14,052 bases of DNA from Gammaproteobacteria bacterium (GCA_003695085.1 RFIV01000018.1:1-14052), one strand, 5' to 3'; positions 6,612 through 13,741 are shown, counted from the first letter of the stretch. Translations and numbers: made by a program. The notes: generated by a model from the letters alone, not told the origin.

Positions 6612-7161
6612 GACCAGCCTGGTCGGTCAGCATGCTGTAGTCGATCCCCAACTGGCCGGTCAGGTAGCTCAGCTTGGCATCAGGCGGGATATTGAAGAGG
6701 ACGTCCGATGAGGCCGGACAGGTCAGCCAGGCATTATTGGCAACTTCTTCTTCAAGTTGTCCGGCCTGCCAGCCCGCGTACCCCAGCGCAATGATATGCT
6801 CGGGGGGTCCCCACCCCTCGGCAATCGCCTCGATAATGTCCCGCGATGTGGTGACGTGCACGTCAGGCACGATATTGGCGGACGATTTCCATTGCCCGCC
6901 TTCGCGGTGCAGCACAAACCCTCTTTCAAGCTGAACCGGGCCGCCAAAGTACACTGGCTCGTCATACCGGGCCCTGCTGATTTCCAGCTGCTCGAGAATC
7001 TCGCTCAGCTTCACATCGAGTACCCGATTGACCACGATTCCCATGGCACCGTCTTCAGTATGGTCACAGATATAGGTCACCGTACCCTCGAAGTGCGGAT
7101 CCTTCAGGTGCGGCATGGCAATCAGAAAATGATGTCTCAGCGAGTGCTCCATAGTGAGCAT
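6604..7161 (-). CDS. yqgE: YqgE/AlgH family protein (DUF179)
   Basis: The protein is 185 residues. Family marks are HHFLIAMPHLKDPHFEGTVTYIC (split over 10-32), GAMGIVVNRVL (38-48), VYFGGPVQLERGFVLH (70-85) and IALGYAGWQAGQLEEE (123-138). The biochemical role is unknown. AlgH was named in Pseudomonas through an effect on alginate production, but no clear enzymatic activity has been established. The first ATG (7161) follows TAGG, formed by the tonB stop, at suitable spacing; a second ATG at 7152 is also possible and would shorten the product by three residues. It is cytoplasmic by sequence, with no signal peptide or membrane helix, and sits 6 nt after tonB with an 8-nt overlap into ruvX. Confidence 0.95.
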   Translation of the reverse strand: MLTMEHSLRHHFLIAMPHLKDPHFEGTVTYICDHTEDGAMGIVVNRVLDVKLSEILEQLEISRARYDEPVYFGGPVQLERGFVLHREGGQWKSSANIVPDVHVTTSRDIIEAIAEGWGPPEHIIALGYAGWQAGQLEEEVANNAWLTCPASSDVLFNIPPDAKLSYLTGQLGIDYSMLTDQAGHG

Positions 7162-7167
7162 TGTAAC

Positions 7168-8046
7168 CTAGAAGCTGGCGATGCGCTTCTCCTGAAACGA
7201 GAACGTCCGGATGACCTCCAGCAGATCCATCTCCTTGCGCATTTCTTCGGTAAAGGGACCCAGATTGCCGGCCTGACGCACGATATTGATGACCGCATCA
7301 TCAAGAATCTTGTGTCCTGAAGACTGCAGAATCTCCACATCCTTCACCTCGCCGTCCGGCTTGATGAGAATGGCCACCCGCACCCGCCCGTGCAGCTTCT
7401 GCCTGCGCGCTTCAGCCGGATAATTGAGATTACCCAAACGCTCAAGCTTGCGCACAAGCTGGTTGACATAGGCGGCACTGGTGCTCTTGCGGGCCGAAAC
7501 CGAATCCAGGCGCGATACACGCGGCCGCTTGGCATACACCCGCTGCTGCTCTGCCAGTCGTGCCTGCAGGCTGGCAATGGTCAGGCTCTTCTGCAGCAAC
7601 GATTCACGCGGCTTGTCCTGTACCGGTTCAGAGGGTTTTTCGTGATTCTCGACAGATGCCTTGTCGCGCACGTTCGCCACAGTAGTCACGCGCTTTTGCG
7701 GTTGTGGGTGCGCTTCCCTGGGCAGCGGCACCGGAGCCTGCTGTTGTACGGGATCCGGCTGATCGGCCATGAACTCGGCTTCTTCCGTAGTGGTCAGCTC
7801 TTGTTTCTCGGCCAGACGCCCACTGCCCCGCTGATTGCTCTGAGCCAAAAAGTCGGCATCCTCGGGCGGCGCTTCATCTTCGTACTGCGCCAGCGTGATT
7901 TCGATGGTGTGGGGGGCGGGTCGGGGTGGTTCCGGATCAAAGGCCACCCCAAGCACTATCACGGCATGCACCGCCGCAGCGAGAAACAGGGCAAAACTCA
8001 TGCGATCCGTCGCAGATACGGCCGGCGCACCACCGGGTCTGGCCAT
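7168..8046 (-). CDS. tonB: Energy transducer TonB (TonB3-like)
   Basis: The protein is 292 residues. A single N-terminal membrane anchor spans about 17-37 and contains a conserved-type His27. The middle part (38-190) is rich in Pro, Gln and Glu, the periplasm-spanning linker. The C-terminal domain (about 193-290) has the TonB marks NYPAEARRQKLHGRVRVAI and SSGHKILDDAV. TonB proteins pass the proton motive force from ExbB/ExbD to outer membrane receptors, but no exbBD genes are present here. In P. aeruginosa the gene at this same place, tonB3 (PA0406), is needed for normal twitching motility and pilus assembly, which fits the pil cluster next door. Its ATG overlaps the gshB TGA by 1 nt. Substrate and receptor are unknown. 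Confidence 0.92.
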   Translation of the reverse strand: MARPGGAPAVSATDRMSFALFLAAAVHAVIVLGVAFDPEPPRPAPHTIEITLAQYEDEAPPEDADFLAQSNQRGSGRLAEKQELTTTEEAEFMADQPDPVQQQAPVPLPREAHPQPQKRVTTVANVRDKASVENHEKPSEPVQDKPRESLLQKSLTIASLQARLAEQQRVYAKRPRVSRLDSVSARKSTSAAYVNQLVRKLERLGNLNYPAEARRQKLHGRVRVAILIKPDGEVKDVEILQSSGHKILDDAVINIVRQAGNLGPFTEEMRKEMDLLEVIRTFSFQEKRIASF

Positions 8047-8993
8047 CAGACAACCTCTTTCTCGATCTCGTCCATCAACTGACCGGCAATATCCAGTCCG
8101 AACTGAGCGTCCAGCTCGCGTATGCAGGTCGGACTGGTGACGTTCACTTCAGTCAGCCAGTCACCAATCACATCCAACCCGGCGAACAGGATACCACGAC
8201 GTACCAGCTCGGGCCCCACGCGCGCGGCTATTTCGCGATCCCGGTCACTCAAGGGACGCCCCTCTCCGCGACCGCCGGCAGCGAGATTGCCCCGGTGTTC
8301 GCCCTGAGCAGGCAGACGCGCCAGCGCATAGGGCACCGGTTCGCCACGAATCATCAGAATCCGCTTGTCGCCTTCGCGAATTTCCGGAATGAACGCCTGC
8401 ATCATCATCTGCCGGCGACCGTGTGCCGTCAGCGTCTCGAGAATCACCCCAAGATTGTCGCCGTCGGCCTTCACCCTGAAAATGGACGCACCCCCCATCC
8501 CGTCCAGCGGCTTGCAGATGACATCGCCATGCTCGGCATGAAAGGCTCTCAGCGCGTCCATGTCGCGACTGACGATCAGCGGCGGACATACATCGGCAAA
8601 ATGCGTTGCGAACAGCTTTTCGTTACAGTCGCGCAGCGCCTGCGGACGATTCACGACACAGACACCGTCTCGTTCGGCCAGGTCCAGAATCTGCGTCGTG
8701 GCAATGAACTGATCATCCACCGGGGGATCCTTGCGCATGAGGATCACATCCAGCTCCGCCAGGGGCCGCCACTGCGGCTCTCCTCGCTCAAACCAGCGAG
8801 AGCCATCATCCATTACACGCAGTGGCGCCATGCGCCCCAATGCCTCCCCCTGGCGGATAGCCAGGTCTGCCTGAGTCATGTACATCAGCTCCCAGCCGCG
8901 GCGCTGAGCCGCCAGCAACATGGCCAGCGTGCTGTCCTTGACGGGCTTGATCGTTTCGATGGGATCCATGATGACCCCGAGTCTTATACCCAT
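8046..8993 (-). CDS. gshB: Glutathione synthetase
   Basis: GshB joins gamma-glutamylcysteine and glycine with ATP to give glutathione. The 315 residues match the usual 316 of the bacterial enzyme. The N-terminal domain begins IRLGVIMDPIETI and continues into STLAMLLAAQRRG. The ATP-grasp part shows ICKPLDGMGG (159-168), the mobile-loop segment GNLAAGG (235-241) and the Mg-binding end TEVNVTSPTCIRE (281-293). An upstream in-frame start at 9110 would add 39 residues with no counterpart in the family, so ATG 8993 is preferred, though its ribosome site is weak. It is the first gene of the minus-strand operon and diverges from pilG across a 302-nt control region. Confidence 0.96.
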   Translation of the reverse strand: MGIRLGVIMDPIETIKPVKDSTLAMLLAAQRRGWELMYMTQADLAIRQGEALGRMAPLRVMDDGSRWFERGEPQWRPLAELDVILMRKDPPVDDQFIATTQILDLAERDGVCVVNRPQALRDCNEKLFATHFADVCPPLIVSRDMDALRAFHAEHGDVICKPLDGMGGASIFRVKADGDNLGVILETLTAHGRRQMMMQAFIPEIREGDKRILMIRGEPVPYALARLPAQGEHRGNLAAGGRGEGRPLSDRDREIAARVGPELVRRGILFAGLDVIGDWLTEVNVTSPTCIRELDAQFGLDIAGQLMDEIEKEVV

Positions 8994-9037
8994 TGGCCGA
9001 TAGGTCTCGCTCTGTGCTTTACTTAGGATAGGTGGCT

Positions 9038-9073
9038 TGCCGGTTTGACGGTGTTCGCACGACGCAACCGGCA
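9038..9073 (-). promoter_or_regulatory. Hairpin in the gshB operon leader
   Basis: TGCCGGTT (9038-9045) and AACCGGCA (9066-9073) are perfect 8-bp inverted arms around a 20-nt loop that itself contains GTG-TTCG-CAC. On the minus strand the structure would begin within a few bases of the transcript start predicted from the promoter at 9082-9110. No T-run follows, so it is not a Rho-independent terminator. A 5'-end stabilising stem or a regulator binding site are both possible. Confidence 0.45.
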
Positions 9074-9081
9074 TTCGGCTC

Positions 9082-9110
9082 AAGTTAAAAGAAACGTGCA
9101 CATTTGACAA
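9082..9110 (-). promoter_or_regulatory. Candidate sigma-70 promoter for the gshB operon
   Basis: On the minus strand TTGTCA (9110-9105) and TAACTT (9087-9082) are separated by exactly 17 nt. The -35 matches the consensus at five of six positions, the -10 at three of six. The expected start is near 9075, giving a leader of about 80 nt before the gshB ATG. Assigned by eye only. Confidence 0.4.
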
Positions 9111-9130
9111 TTCATATACAAAACTTTCCT

Positions 9131-9158
9131 TTCACTTCCCCGGCAAGTGAACTATAAA
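9131..9158 (+). promoter_or_regulatory. Inverted repeat abutting a TATAAA box upstream of pilG
   Basis: TTCACTT (9131-9137), a 7-nt spacer and AAGTGAA (9145-9151) form a perfect inverted repeat with two arms one helical turn and a third apart. One base later comes TATAAA (9153-9158), which reads as a -10 element toward pilG. The repeat occupies the place of the -35, which is otherwise poor, so a dimeric regulator binding here could activate or block the pil operon. The regulator is unknown. Confidence 0.4.
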
Positions 9159-9234
9159 TAGAGAAACGGTATGTAGAATGCGCCGTAATTCTATGTTAAA
9201 AAAGCACGGTTGAGACAGGGCCGGAGACGGTAGA

Positions 9235-9264
9235 GGCTGCATGAGTGTCTGACATTCTGCAGCC
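9235..9264 (+). promoter_or_regulatory. Hairpin in the pilG leader
   Basis: GGCTGCA (9235-9241) and TGCAGCC (9258-9264) are perfect 7-bp inverted arms around a 16-nt loop, ending 31 nt before the pilG ATG. There is no T-tract after it. It may shape the 5' leader of the pil transcript or be a protein-binding site. Confidence 0.35.
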
Positions 9265-9295
9265 GTGAAAGAAGGCAATTCAGGGTCCAACTGAG

Positions 9296-9691
9296 ATGGA
9301 AGATAATTTCGAAAACCTCAAGGTCATGGTCATTGACGACAGCAAGACAATTCGTCGGACCGCCGAAACACTACTCAAGAAAGTGGGCTGTACGGTGATT
9401 ACCGCGACGGATGGTTTTGATGCACTGGCCAAGATTGCCGACTCGCATCCGGACATCATCTTTGTGGATATCATGATGCCGCGTCTGGACGGGTATCAGA
9501 CCTGCGCCCTGATCAAGAACAACAGCGCGTTCCGCAGCACGCCCGTCATCATGCTGTCAAGCAAGGACGGCCTGTTTGACAAGGCCAAGGGACGCATCGT
9601 CGGATCCGACCAGTATCTGACCAAACCCTTCAGCAAGGACGAGCTGCTGGGCACCATCAGGGAACATGCCCAGAAGAAGGAAGGGGCCTGA
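9296..9691 (+). CDS. pilG: Response regulator PilG (twitching motility)
   Basis: PilG is a stand-alone CheY-like receiver of the Pil-Chp system; in P. aeruginosa it promotes pilus extension, supports cAMP production and directs twitching. The 131 residues contain the acidic pair Asp14-Asp15 (VIDDSKT), the phosphoacceptor Asp58 in FVDIMMPRLDG, Ser88-Ser89 in MLSSKDG and the conserved Lys110 in TKPFSK. The block RRTAETLLKKVGC and the ALIKNNSAF segment are typical of PilG and close to those I recall from Pseudomonas. The short N-terminal extension before the receiver core is also PilG-like. The ATG has only a distant AGGG as ribosome site. It is the first gene of the plus-strand operon; pilH follows after 63 nt. 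Confidence 0.97.
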   Translation: MEDNFENLKVMVIDDSKTIRRTAETLLKKVGCTVITATDGFDALAKIADSHPDIIFVDIMMPRLDGYQTCALIKNNSAFRSTPVIMLSSKDGLFDKAKGRIVGSDQYLTKPFSKDELLGTIREHAQKKEGA

Positions 9692-9754
9692 TCATCACAT
9701 GATGGCCCGACTGCTGAATTCCTGAAGAAGTATCTGTAATCGACCGGGGGACTT

Positions 9755-10117
9755 ATGGCTCGAATTCTTGTTGTGGATGATTCACCCACTGAAATCCGCA
9801 AAATCACCAGTATTCTGGAAAAACACAATCATGAAATTCTGACCGCCGACAACGGCGCCGACGGTGTGGCCAAGGCACGCTCCGAAAGCCCCGATCTGGT
9901 GCTGATGGACGTGGTCATGCCCGGCCTCAACGGGTTCCAGGCGACACGTCAGCTGACACGTGCCGAAGAAACGGCGCACATCCCTGTCGTGATCGTGACC
10001 ACCAAGGATCAGGAAACCGACAAGGTCTGGGGAACCCGCCAGGGCGCCAAGGGCTATCTCGTCAAGCCCGTCGACGAGCAGGCACTGATAGACACAATCA
10101 ACCAGCTCGTGGGATAA
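9755..10117 (+). CDS. pilH: Response regulator PilH (twitching motility)
   Basis: PilH is the second CheY-like receiver of the Pil-Chp system, thought to oppose PilG, either by acting on pilus retraction or as a phosphate sink. It has 120 residues, a minimal single receiver domain. Key residues are Asp8-Asp9 (VVDDSPTE), phosphoacceptor Asp52 in LMDVVMPGLNG, Thr82-Thr83 and Lys104 in LVKPVDE. GGGGG about 5 nt before the ATG gives a usable ribosome site. The pilI start codon follows its TAA directly, so the two are probably coupled. The 63-nt gap from pilG has no terminator or strong promoter. Confidence 0.96.
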   Translation: MARILVVDDSPTEIRKITSILEKHNHEILTADNGADGVAKARSESPDLVLMDVVMPGLNGFQATRQLTRAEETAHIPVVIVTTKDQETDKVWGTRQGAKGYLVKPVDEQALIDTINQLVG

Positions 10118-10681
10118 GTGGCAGTGACGACGGCGACGACGGAAAAGCCCTCCCCCTACAGGCTGCTCGCCGAGCTTGAGCAACGTTGCCGGGACTGCGC
10201 TGCAGGCCTGCCCGAACAGGAAGAAGTCGTCGAGCTCTGGAATGGCGTTGGCTTCACGCTGGGAGGCCAGCGCTTCGTTGCACCCATGGGTGAGGTCTCT
10301 GAAATCCTGCACGTCCCCCGTGCTACACAGGTACCCGGCGTCAAGCCCTGGATGTATGGCGTCGCCAACGTTCGTGGCCGCCTGCTGCCCATGATTCGCC
10401 TGCCCGAGTTCCTCGGCCTCCCAACAACCGCCCGCACCCGGCGAGACCAGCGCGTGCTGGTGGTTGAGTACGGTGACATCTTCAGCGGCCTGATCGTTGA
10501 TGACGTACTGGGCATGCAATATTTTCCCGTAGACAGTTTCTCGCCCAAGGCGCAAGATGCGCCCGGGCCCACCCAACCCTTCTTGCGCGGCGACTATACG
10601 CGCAGTGACGAGCGGTGGCATGTGTTCAGCACCTTTGCGCTGGTGGAAAGCCAGGCATTCATGGACATCGCCACGTGGTAA
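10118..10681 (+). CDS. pilI: CheW-like adaptor PilI
   Basis: PilI links the receptor PilJ to the kinase ChpA at the cell pole. The 187 residues are mostly a single CheW domain (about 45-180) with FVAPMGEVSEILHVPRA, PGVKPWMYGVANVRGRLLPM (74-93) and VLVVEYGDIFSGLIVDDVLGM, the last two being the usual CheW strands. A short N-terminal part with EQRCRDCAAGLPEQ matches PilI proteins. The start is GTG at 10118, immediately after the pilH TAA, with GGGA a few bases upstream; a second GTG two codons later is possible. pilJ begins 52 nt downstream. Confidence 0.95.
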   Translation: MAVTTATTEKPSPYRLLAELEQRCRDCAAGLPEQEEVVELWNGVGFTLGGQRFVAPMGEVSEILHVPRATQVPGVKPWMYGVANVRGRLLPMIRLPEFLGLPTTARTRRDQRVLVVEYGDIFSGLIVDDVLGMQYFPVDSFSPKAQDAPGPTQPFLRGDYTRSDERWHVFSTFALVESQAFMDIATW

Positions 10682-10733
10682 GACAAGCTAACAAGATTTT
10701 GAGCAAGTTCAGAAAAGAGGCCGGGAGCCAACC

Positions 10734-12806
10734 ATGAAAACAGGCAAAAACGCTGAGCAGAGAAGCAATCCTCTGCAGATGACCATGTTCGTCGTGGTCG
10801 CCGCTGCGGTTGTCGCGCTGCTGTACGTCCTGTACACGGTAAACCGCGATGCTGCACGCGACAAGCTGCAGATCAGTTACGCGAGTGAGCTGCGGGTGCT
10901 TTCGCAGGAAATCGCGAAGAACGCATCGGAAGCGGCCGACGGCAAGTCCGACGCCTTTGACCAGCTCAAGCGTTCACGCGATGACTACCAGCGCCTGTGG
11001 AACTACCTGAGCCTGGGCAATCCGGAACAGGATCTGCCCCCCCTGGAGCTGGCGCAGATGTCCTCTGCCCAGACATCCTGGGATGAGGTCAAGAACTCTG
11101 CAGACCAGATCCTGGCTGCAAAGGAAACGGTTCTGACACTGCACGAAGTGGCGCGCACCCTGAGTGACACCATTCCGCAGATGCAGGTGGAATATGATGA
11201 TATCGTTCAGATCCTCCTCGAAGACGAGGCACCGGCGGACCAGGTCGCCATTGCCCAGCGCCAGTCCCTGCTCGCCGAGCGGATTGTCCAGTCGGTCAAC
11301 AAGGTACTCGCAGGGGGTGAAGACGCCGTTACCGCTGCCGACCGCTTCGGTCGCGACGTGGAGCTCTTTGGCCGGGTACTGAACGGCATGGTGGAAGGCA
11401 ACGAGGTCATGGGGATCTCCAAGGTCACCAATGAAGACGCCATCTACGGCCTGGAGGCCGTGGCCGAACTGTTCGAGTTCGTCAAGGAAAACGTGGATAC
11501 CATTCTCGACAACTCGCCGGAGCTCTTCCGCGTACGTGAAGCTGCCAACACCATCTTCAATACCTCCAAGTCACTGCTGGACGAACTGACACAACTCAAC
11601 CAGCAGGTTCAGGCCCAGGCTGAAAACCGGCTGGTCAGTGACGAGATGGGTTATGTCCTCCTCCTGATCATCATCGCAGCCATCGGCATTATCGGTTACA
11701 CCAGTAACCAGGAAGCGAAGAAGCGTTTCGAGGCGGAAGCCACCCAGAACGAACAGAACCAGAACGCGATCCTGCGACTGCTCGACGAACTGGCCGACCT
11801 GGCTGACGGTGACCTGACCACAGAGGCCACGGTAACCGAGGACTTCACCGGTGCCATCGCCGACTCCATCAACTTCGCCATCGACCAGATGCGCCAGCTG
11901 GTTGCGGCGATCAACGACACGGCCGTACAGGTCGCTTCCGCTGCCCAGGAAACACAGGCAACGGCCATGCACCTGGCGGATGCTTCCGAGCATCAGGCTC
12001 AGGAAATTGCCGGGGCCTCGGCGGCCATCAATGAAATGGCCGTCTCCATCGACCAGGTGTCTTCCAACGCGGCAGAATCCGCTGCGGTTGCGGAACGGTC
12101 GGTTGCCATCGCCAAGAAGGGCGCCGAGATTGTACAGGCGACCATCCGCGGCATGGACAACATTCGTGAGCAGATCCAGGAAACCTCCAAGCGGATCAAG
12201 CGACTGGGTGAATCTTCACAGGAAATCGGTGACATCGTATCGCTCATCAACGACATTGCCGACCAGACCAACATCCTGTCTCTGAACGCTGCGATCCAGG
12301 CCTCCATGGCCGGTGATGCAGGCCGGGGCTTCGCGGTGGTTGCGGACGAAGTCCAGCGCCTCGCCGAACGCTCTTCTGCAGCAACCAAGCAGATCGAGGC
12401 ACTGGTTAAAACCATCCAGTCCGACACCAACGAAGCGGTTATCTCGATGGAACAGACCACGGCCGAGGTGGTACGAGGTGCCCGGCTGGCCCAGGACGCC
12501 GGTGTGGCGCTGGAAGAGATCGAGAACGTATCCAAGAACCTGGCCGACCTGATCCAGAACATCTCCAACGCGGCACGCCAGCAGTCATCTTCTGCGGGCC
12601 ACATTTCCAATACGATGAACGTCATCCAGGAGATTACCTCCCAGACTTCCGCCGGTACCACGGCCACGGCGAAGTCTATCGGCAAGCTGGCAGAACTGGC
12701 CAACCAGCTGCGGAACTCCGTAGCGGGCTTCAAGCTGCCGGAACAGGATGTTATCCCTGAACTGGATGGGGAAGAGGGTTCGGAAGAAGAGGCCAATGCG
12801 GCCTGA
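10734..12806 (+). CDS. pilJ: Methyl-accepting chemotaxis protein PilJ
   Basis: PilJ is the receptor of the Pil-Chp system; in Pseudomonas it responds to pilin contact and surface cues. The 690 residues are close to the 682 of the P. aeruginosa protein. Membrane segments are at about 16-36 and 305-325, leaving a periplasmic domain of about 270 residues. A HAMP-like region (about 330-400) leads to the signalling domain. The hairpin tip near 507-540 reads IADQTNILSLNAAIQASMAG then DAGRGFAVVADEVQRLAERS, the PilJ form, where most receptors have FQTNLLALNAAIEAARAG. The C-terminus ends in an acidic tail (EEGSEEEANAA) with no CheR-tethering pentapeptide. GGGAG lies about 7 nt before the ATG. Gln/Glu-rich helices on both sides of the tip offer sites for PilK methylation. 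Confidence 0.97.
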   Translation: MKTGKNAEQRSNPLQMTMFVVVAAAVVALLYVLYTVNRDAARDKLQISYASELRVLSQEIAKNASEAADGKSDAFDQLKRSRDDYQRLWNYLSLGNPEQDLPPLELAQMSSAQTSWDEVKNSADQILAAKETVLTLHEVARTLSDTIPQMQVEYDDIVQILLEDEAPADQVAIAQRQSLLAERIVQSVNKVLAGGEDAVTAADRFGRDVELFGRVLNGMVEGNEVMGISKVTNEDAIYGLEAVAELFEFVKENVDTILDNSPELFRVREAANTIFNTSKSLLDELTQLNQQVQAQAENRLVSDEMGYVLLLIIIAAIGIIGYTSNQEAKKRFEAEATQNEQNQNAILRLLDELADLADGDLTTEATVTEDFTGAIADSINFAIDQMRQLVAAINDTAVQVASAAQETQATAMHLADASEHQAQEIAGASAAINEMAVSIDQVSSNAAESAAVAERSVAIAKKGAEIVQATIRGMDNIREQIQETSKRIKRLGESSQEIGDIVSLINDIADQTNILSLNAAIQASMAGDAGRGFAVVADEVQRLAERSSAATKQIEALVKTIQSDTNEAVISMEQTTAEVVRGARLAQDAGVALEEIENVSKNLADLIQNISNAARQQSSSAGHISNTMNVIQEITSQTSAGTTATAKSIGKLAELANQLRNSVAGFKLPEQDVIPELDGEEGSEEEANAA

Positions 12807-12821
12807 TCGCCGCGGCCGGAA

Positions 12822-12836
12822 GTGAAGGTCGTTCAC
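12822..12836 (+). promoter_or_regulatory. Small inverted repeat covering the pilK ribosome site
   Basis: GTGAA (12822-12826), a 5-nt loop and TTCAC (12832-12836) form a 5-bp stem that contains the AAGG ribosome-binding candidate and ends one base before the pilK ATG. If it folds, it would lower pilK translation compared with pilJ. The stem is short, so the effect may be slight. Confidence 0.3.
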
Positions 12837-12837
12837 G

Positions 12838-13719
12838 ATGGCTGAGGCCCAGTACATGGCGTCCGGATACTGGGAGCTGAAAAAGCTCCCGCCCATGTCG
12901 GCCGAAGAGTTCGACAGCTGGCAGTCTCTGCTCGAGAGCCGGACCGGCATGACCCTCAGCCCGCAGCGCAAGACCTTTCTGGAAACCAGTCTGGCCATGC
13001 GCATGCGGGAGGTGGGCTGCGATTCCTACACGCAGTACTATGAGCACGTCACCAGCGGGCCCAACCGCCTGGTGGAGTGGGCCATCCTCGTTGATCGACT
13101 AACCGTTCAGGAAACACGGTTCTACCGTGATCCGGCGGCACTGGAGCTGGTGAGAGACTACCTGCTGACGCGCCCGGCCGAACAATTGGGCTCTCGCCCG
13201 TTCGAGGTCTGGAGCGTTGGCTGTGCCACGGGTGAGGAACCCTACACCCTGGCCATGGTCATCGACGACTGCCTGCGTTCAGTGGGCATGGCGCGCTACT
13301 ATGGCATCACGGGGACGGACATCAGTACCCCGGCACTGGAGAAGGCACGCAAGGCGCTGTATGGCGAGCGTCGTCTGGCTGATCTGCCGGAGACCCTGCG
13401 TGACCGATACCTGGAACGCCAGCCCAACGGCCAGTGGAAAGTCAGTCAGACCCTGTGTGAGCGGGTCTGTTTTGCACGAATGAATGTGCTGGAGCTGAGG
13501 CAGGCGCCTCTGCACGGCATGAACCTGATTTATTGCCAGAATCTGCTGATTTACTTCCGCAGATGGCGACGCAAGGACATTGTCAGCCGACTGGTTGAAC
13601 GTCTCAGGCCCGGCGGATTGCTGGTTCTGGGACTGGGCGAACTGACTGACTGGGCGCACCCGGAGCTGGAGCGTATTCCCAGTGAAAAGGTCCTCGCGTT
13701 CATCAAGAAGGCACACTAG
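12838..13719 (+). CDS. pilK: CheR-type protein methyltransferase PilK
   Basis: PilK transfers methyl groups from S-adenosylmethionine to glutamates of PilJ. The 293 residues show the CheR layout: a helical N-terminal domain with TGMTLSPQRKTFLETSLAMR (36-55), the DRLTVQETRFYRD motif (86-98), the SAM-binding VWSVGCATGEEPYTLAM (124-140), the acidic-loop GTDIS (159-163) and LIYCQNLLIYF (230-240). In most CheR proteins the last motif has Arg before Asn (CRN); here it is Gln234. The start at 12838 is preferred; an internal ATG at 12856 is a possible alternative. It lies 31 nt after pilJ and 22 nt before chpA, in the same operon. No partner methylesterase (chpB) is seen within the window. Confidence 0.95.
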   Translation: MAEAQYMASGYWELKKLPPMSAEEFDSWQSLLESRTGMTLSPQRKTFLETSLAMRMREVGCDSYTQYYEHVTSGPNRLVEWAILVDRLTVQETRFYRDPAALELVRDYLLTRPAEQLGSRPFEVWSVGCATGEEPYTLAMVIDDCLRSVGMARYYGITGTDISTPALEKARKALYGERRLADLPETLRDRYLERQPNGQWKVSQTLCERVCFARMNVLELRQAPLHGMNLIYCQNLLIYFRRWRRKDIVSRLVERLRPGGLLVLGLGELTDWAHPELERIPSEKVLAFIKKAH

Positions 13720-13741
13720 ATACCTAACCGGTGGAGAGGGT

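Larger units (their letters stand above)
8994..9295. other. Divergent gshB/pilG control region
   Basis: This 302-bp stretch has no credible coding sequence. From left to right it holds the gshB leader with an 8-bp hairpin (9038-9073), a gshB promoter candidate (9082-9110), a perfect 7-bp inverted repeat next to TATAAA (9131-9158), a second -10-like hexamer TAGAAT (9174-9179) without a good -35, an A-run near 9198-9203, and the pilG leader hairpin (9235-9264). It is markedly richer in A and T between 9085 and 9205 than the flanking genes, as expected of a bidirectional promoter region. Confidence 0.75.

Noticed and set aside
7926..9026. 366-codon open frame on the plus strand opposite gshB and tonB
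   Set aside because: It is the reverse-strand shadow of two clear genes; the product is rich in His, Gln and Arg and resembles no family.
8994..9110. 39-residue N-terminal extension of GshB
   Set aside because: Glutathione synthetases start at the IRLGVIMDP strand; the extra stretch overlaps the promoter and hairpin and has no homology that I know.
9104..9132. Plus-strand promoter using the perfect TTGACA
   Set aside because: At 16-18 nt spacing there is no -10-like hexamer (TCCTTT and neighbours), so a functional plus-strand sigma-70 promoter here is unlikely.
9692..9754. Possible terminator in the pilG-pilH gap
   Set aside because: The only dyad is CATCA-CA-TGATG with a two-base loop and no T-tract, too tight to form a terminator hairpin.
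9782..10621. 279-codon open frame on the minus strand opposite pilH and pilI
   Set aside because: It lies wholly across two well-identified genes and has a shadow-type composition.
11999..12796. 265-codon open frame on the minus strand opposite the PilJ signalling domain
   Set aside because: The Ser/Ala-rich product mirrors the Ala/Glu-rich helices of PilJ and has no motif.
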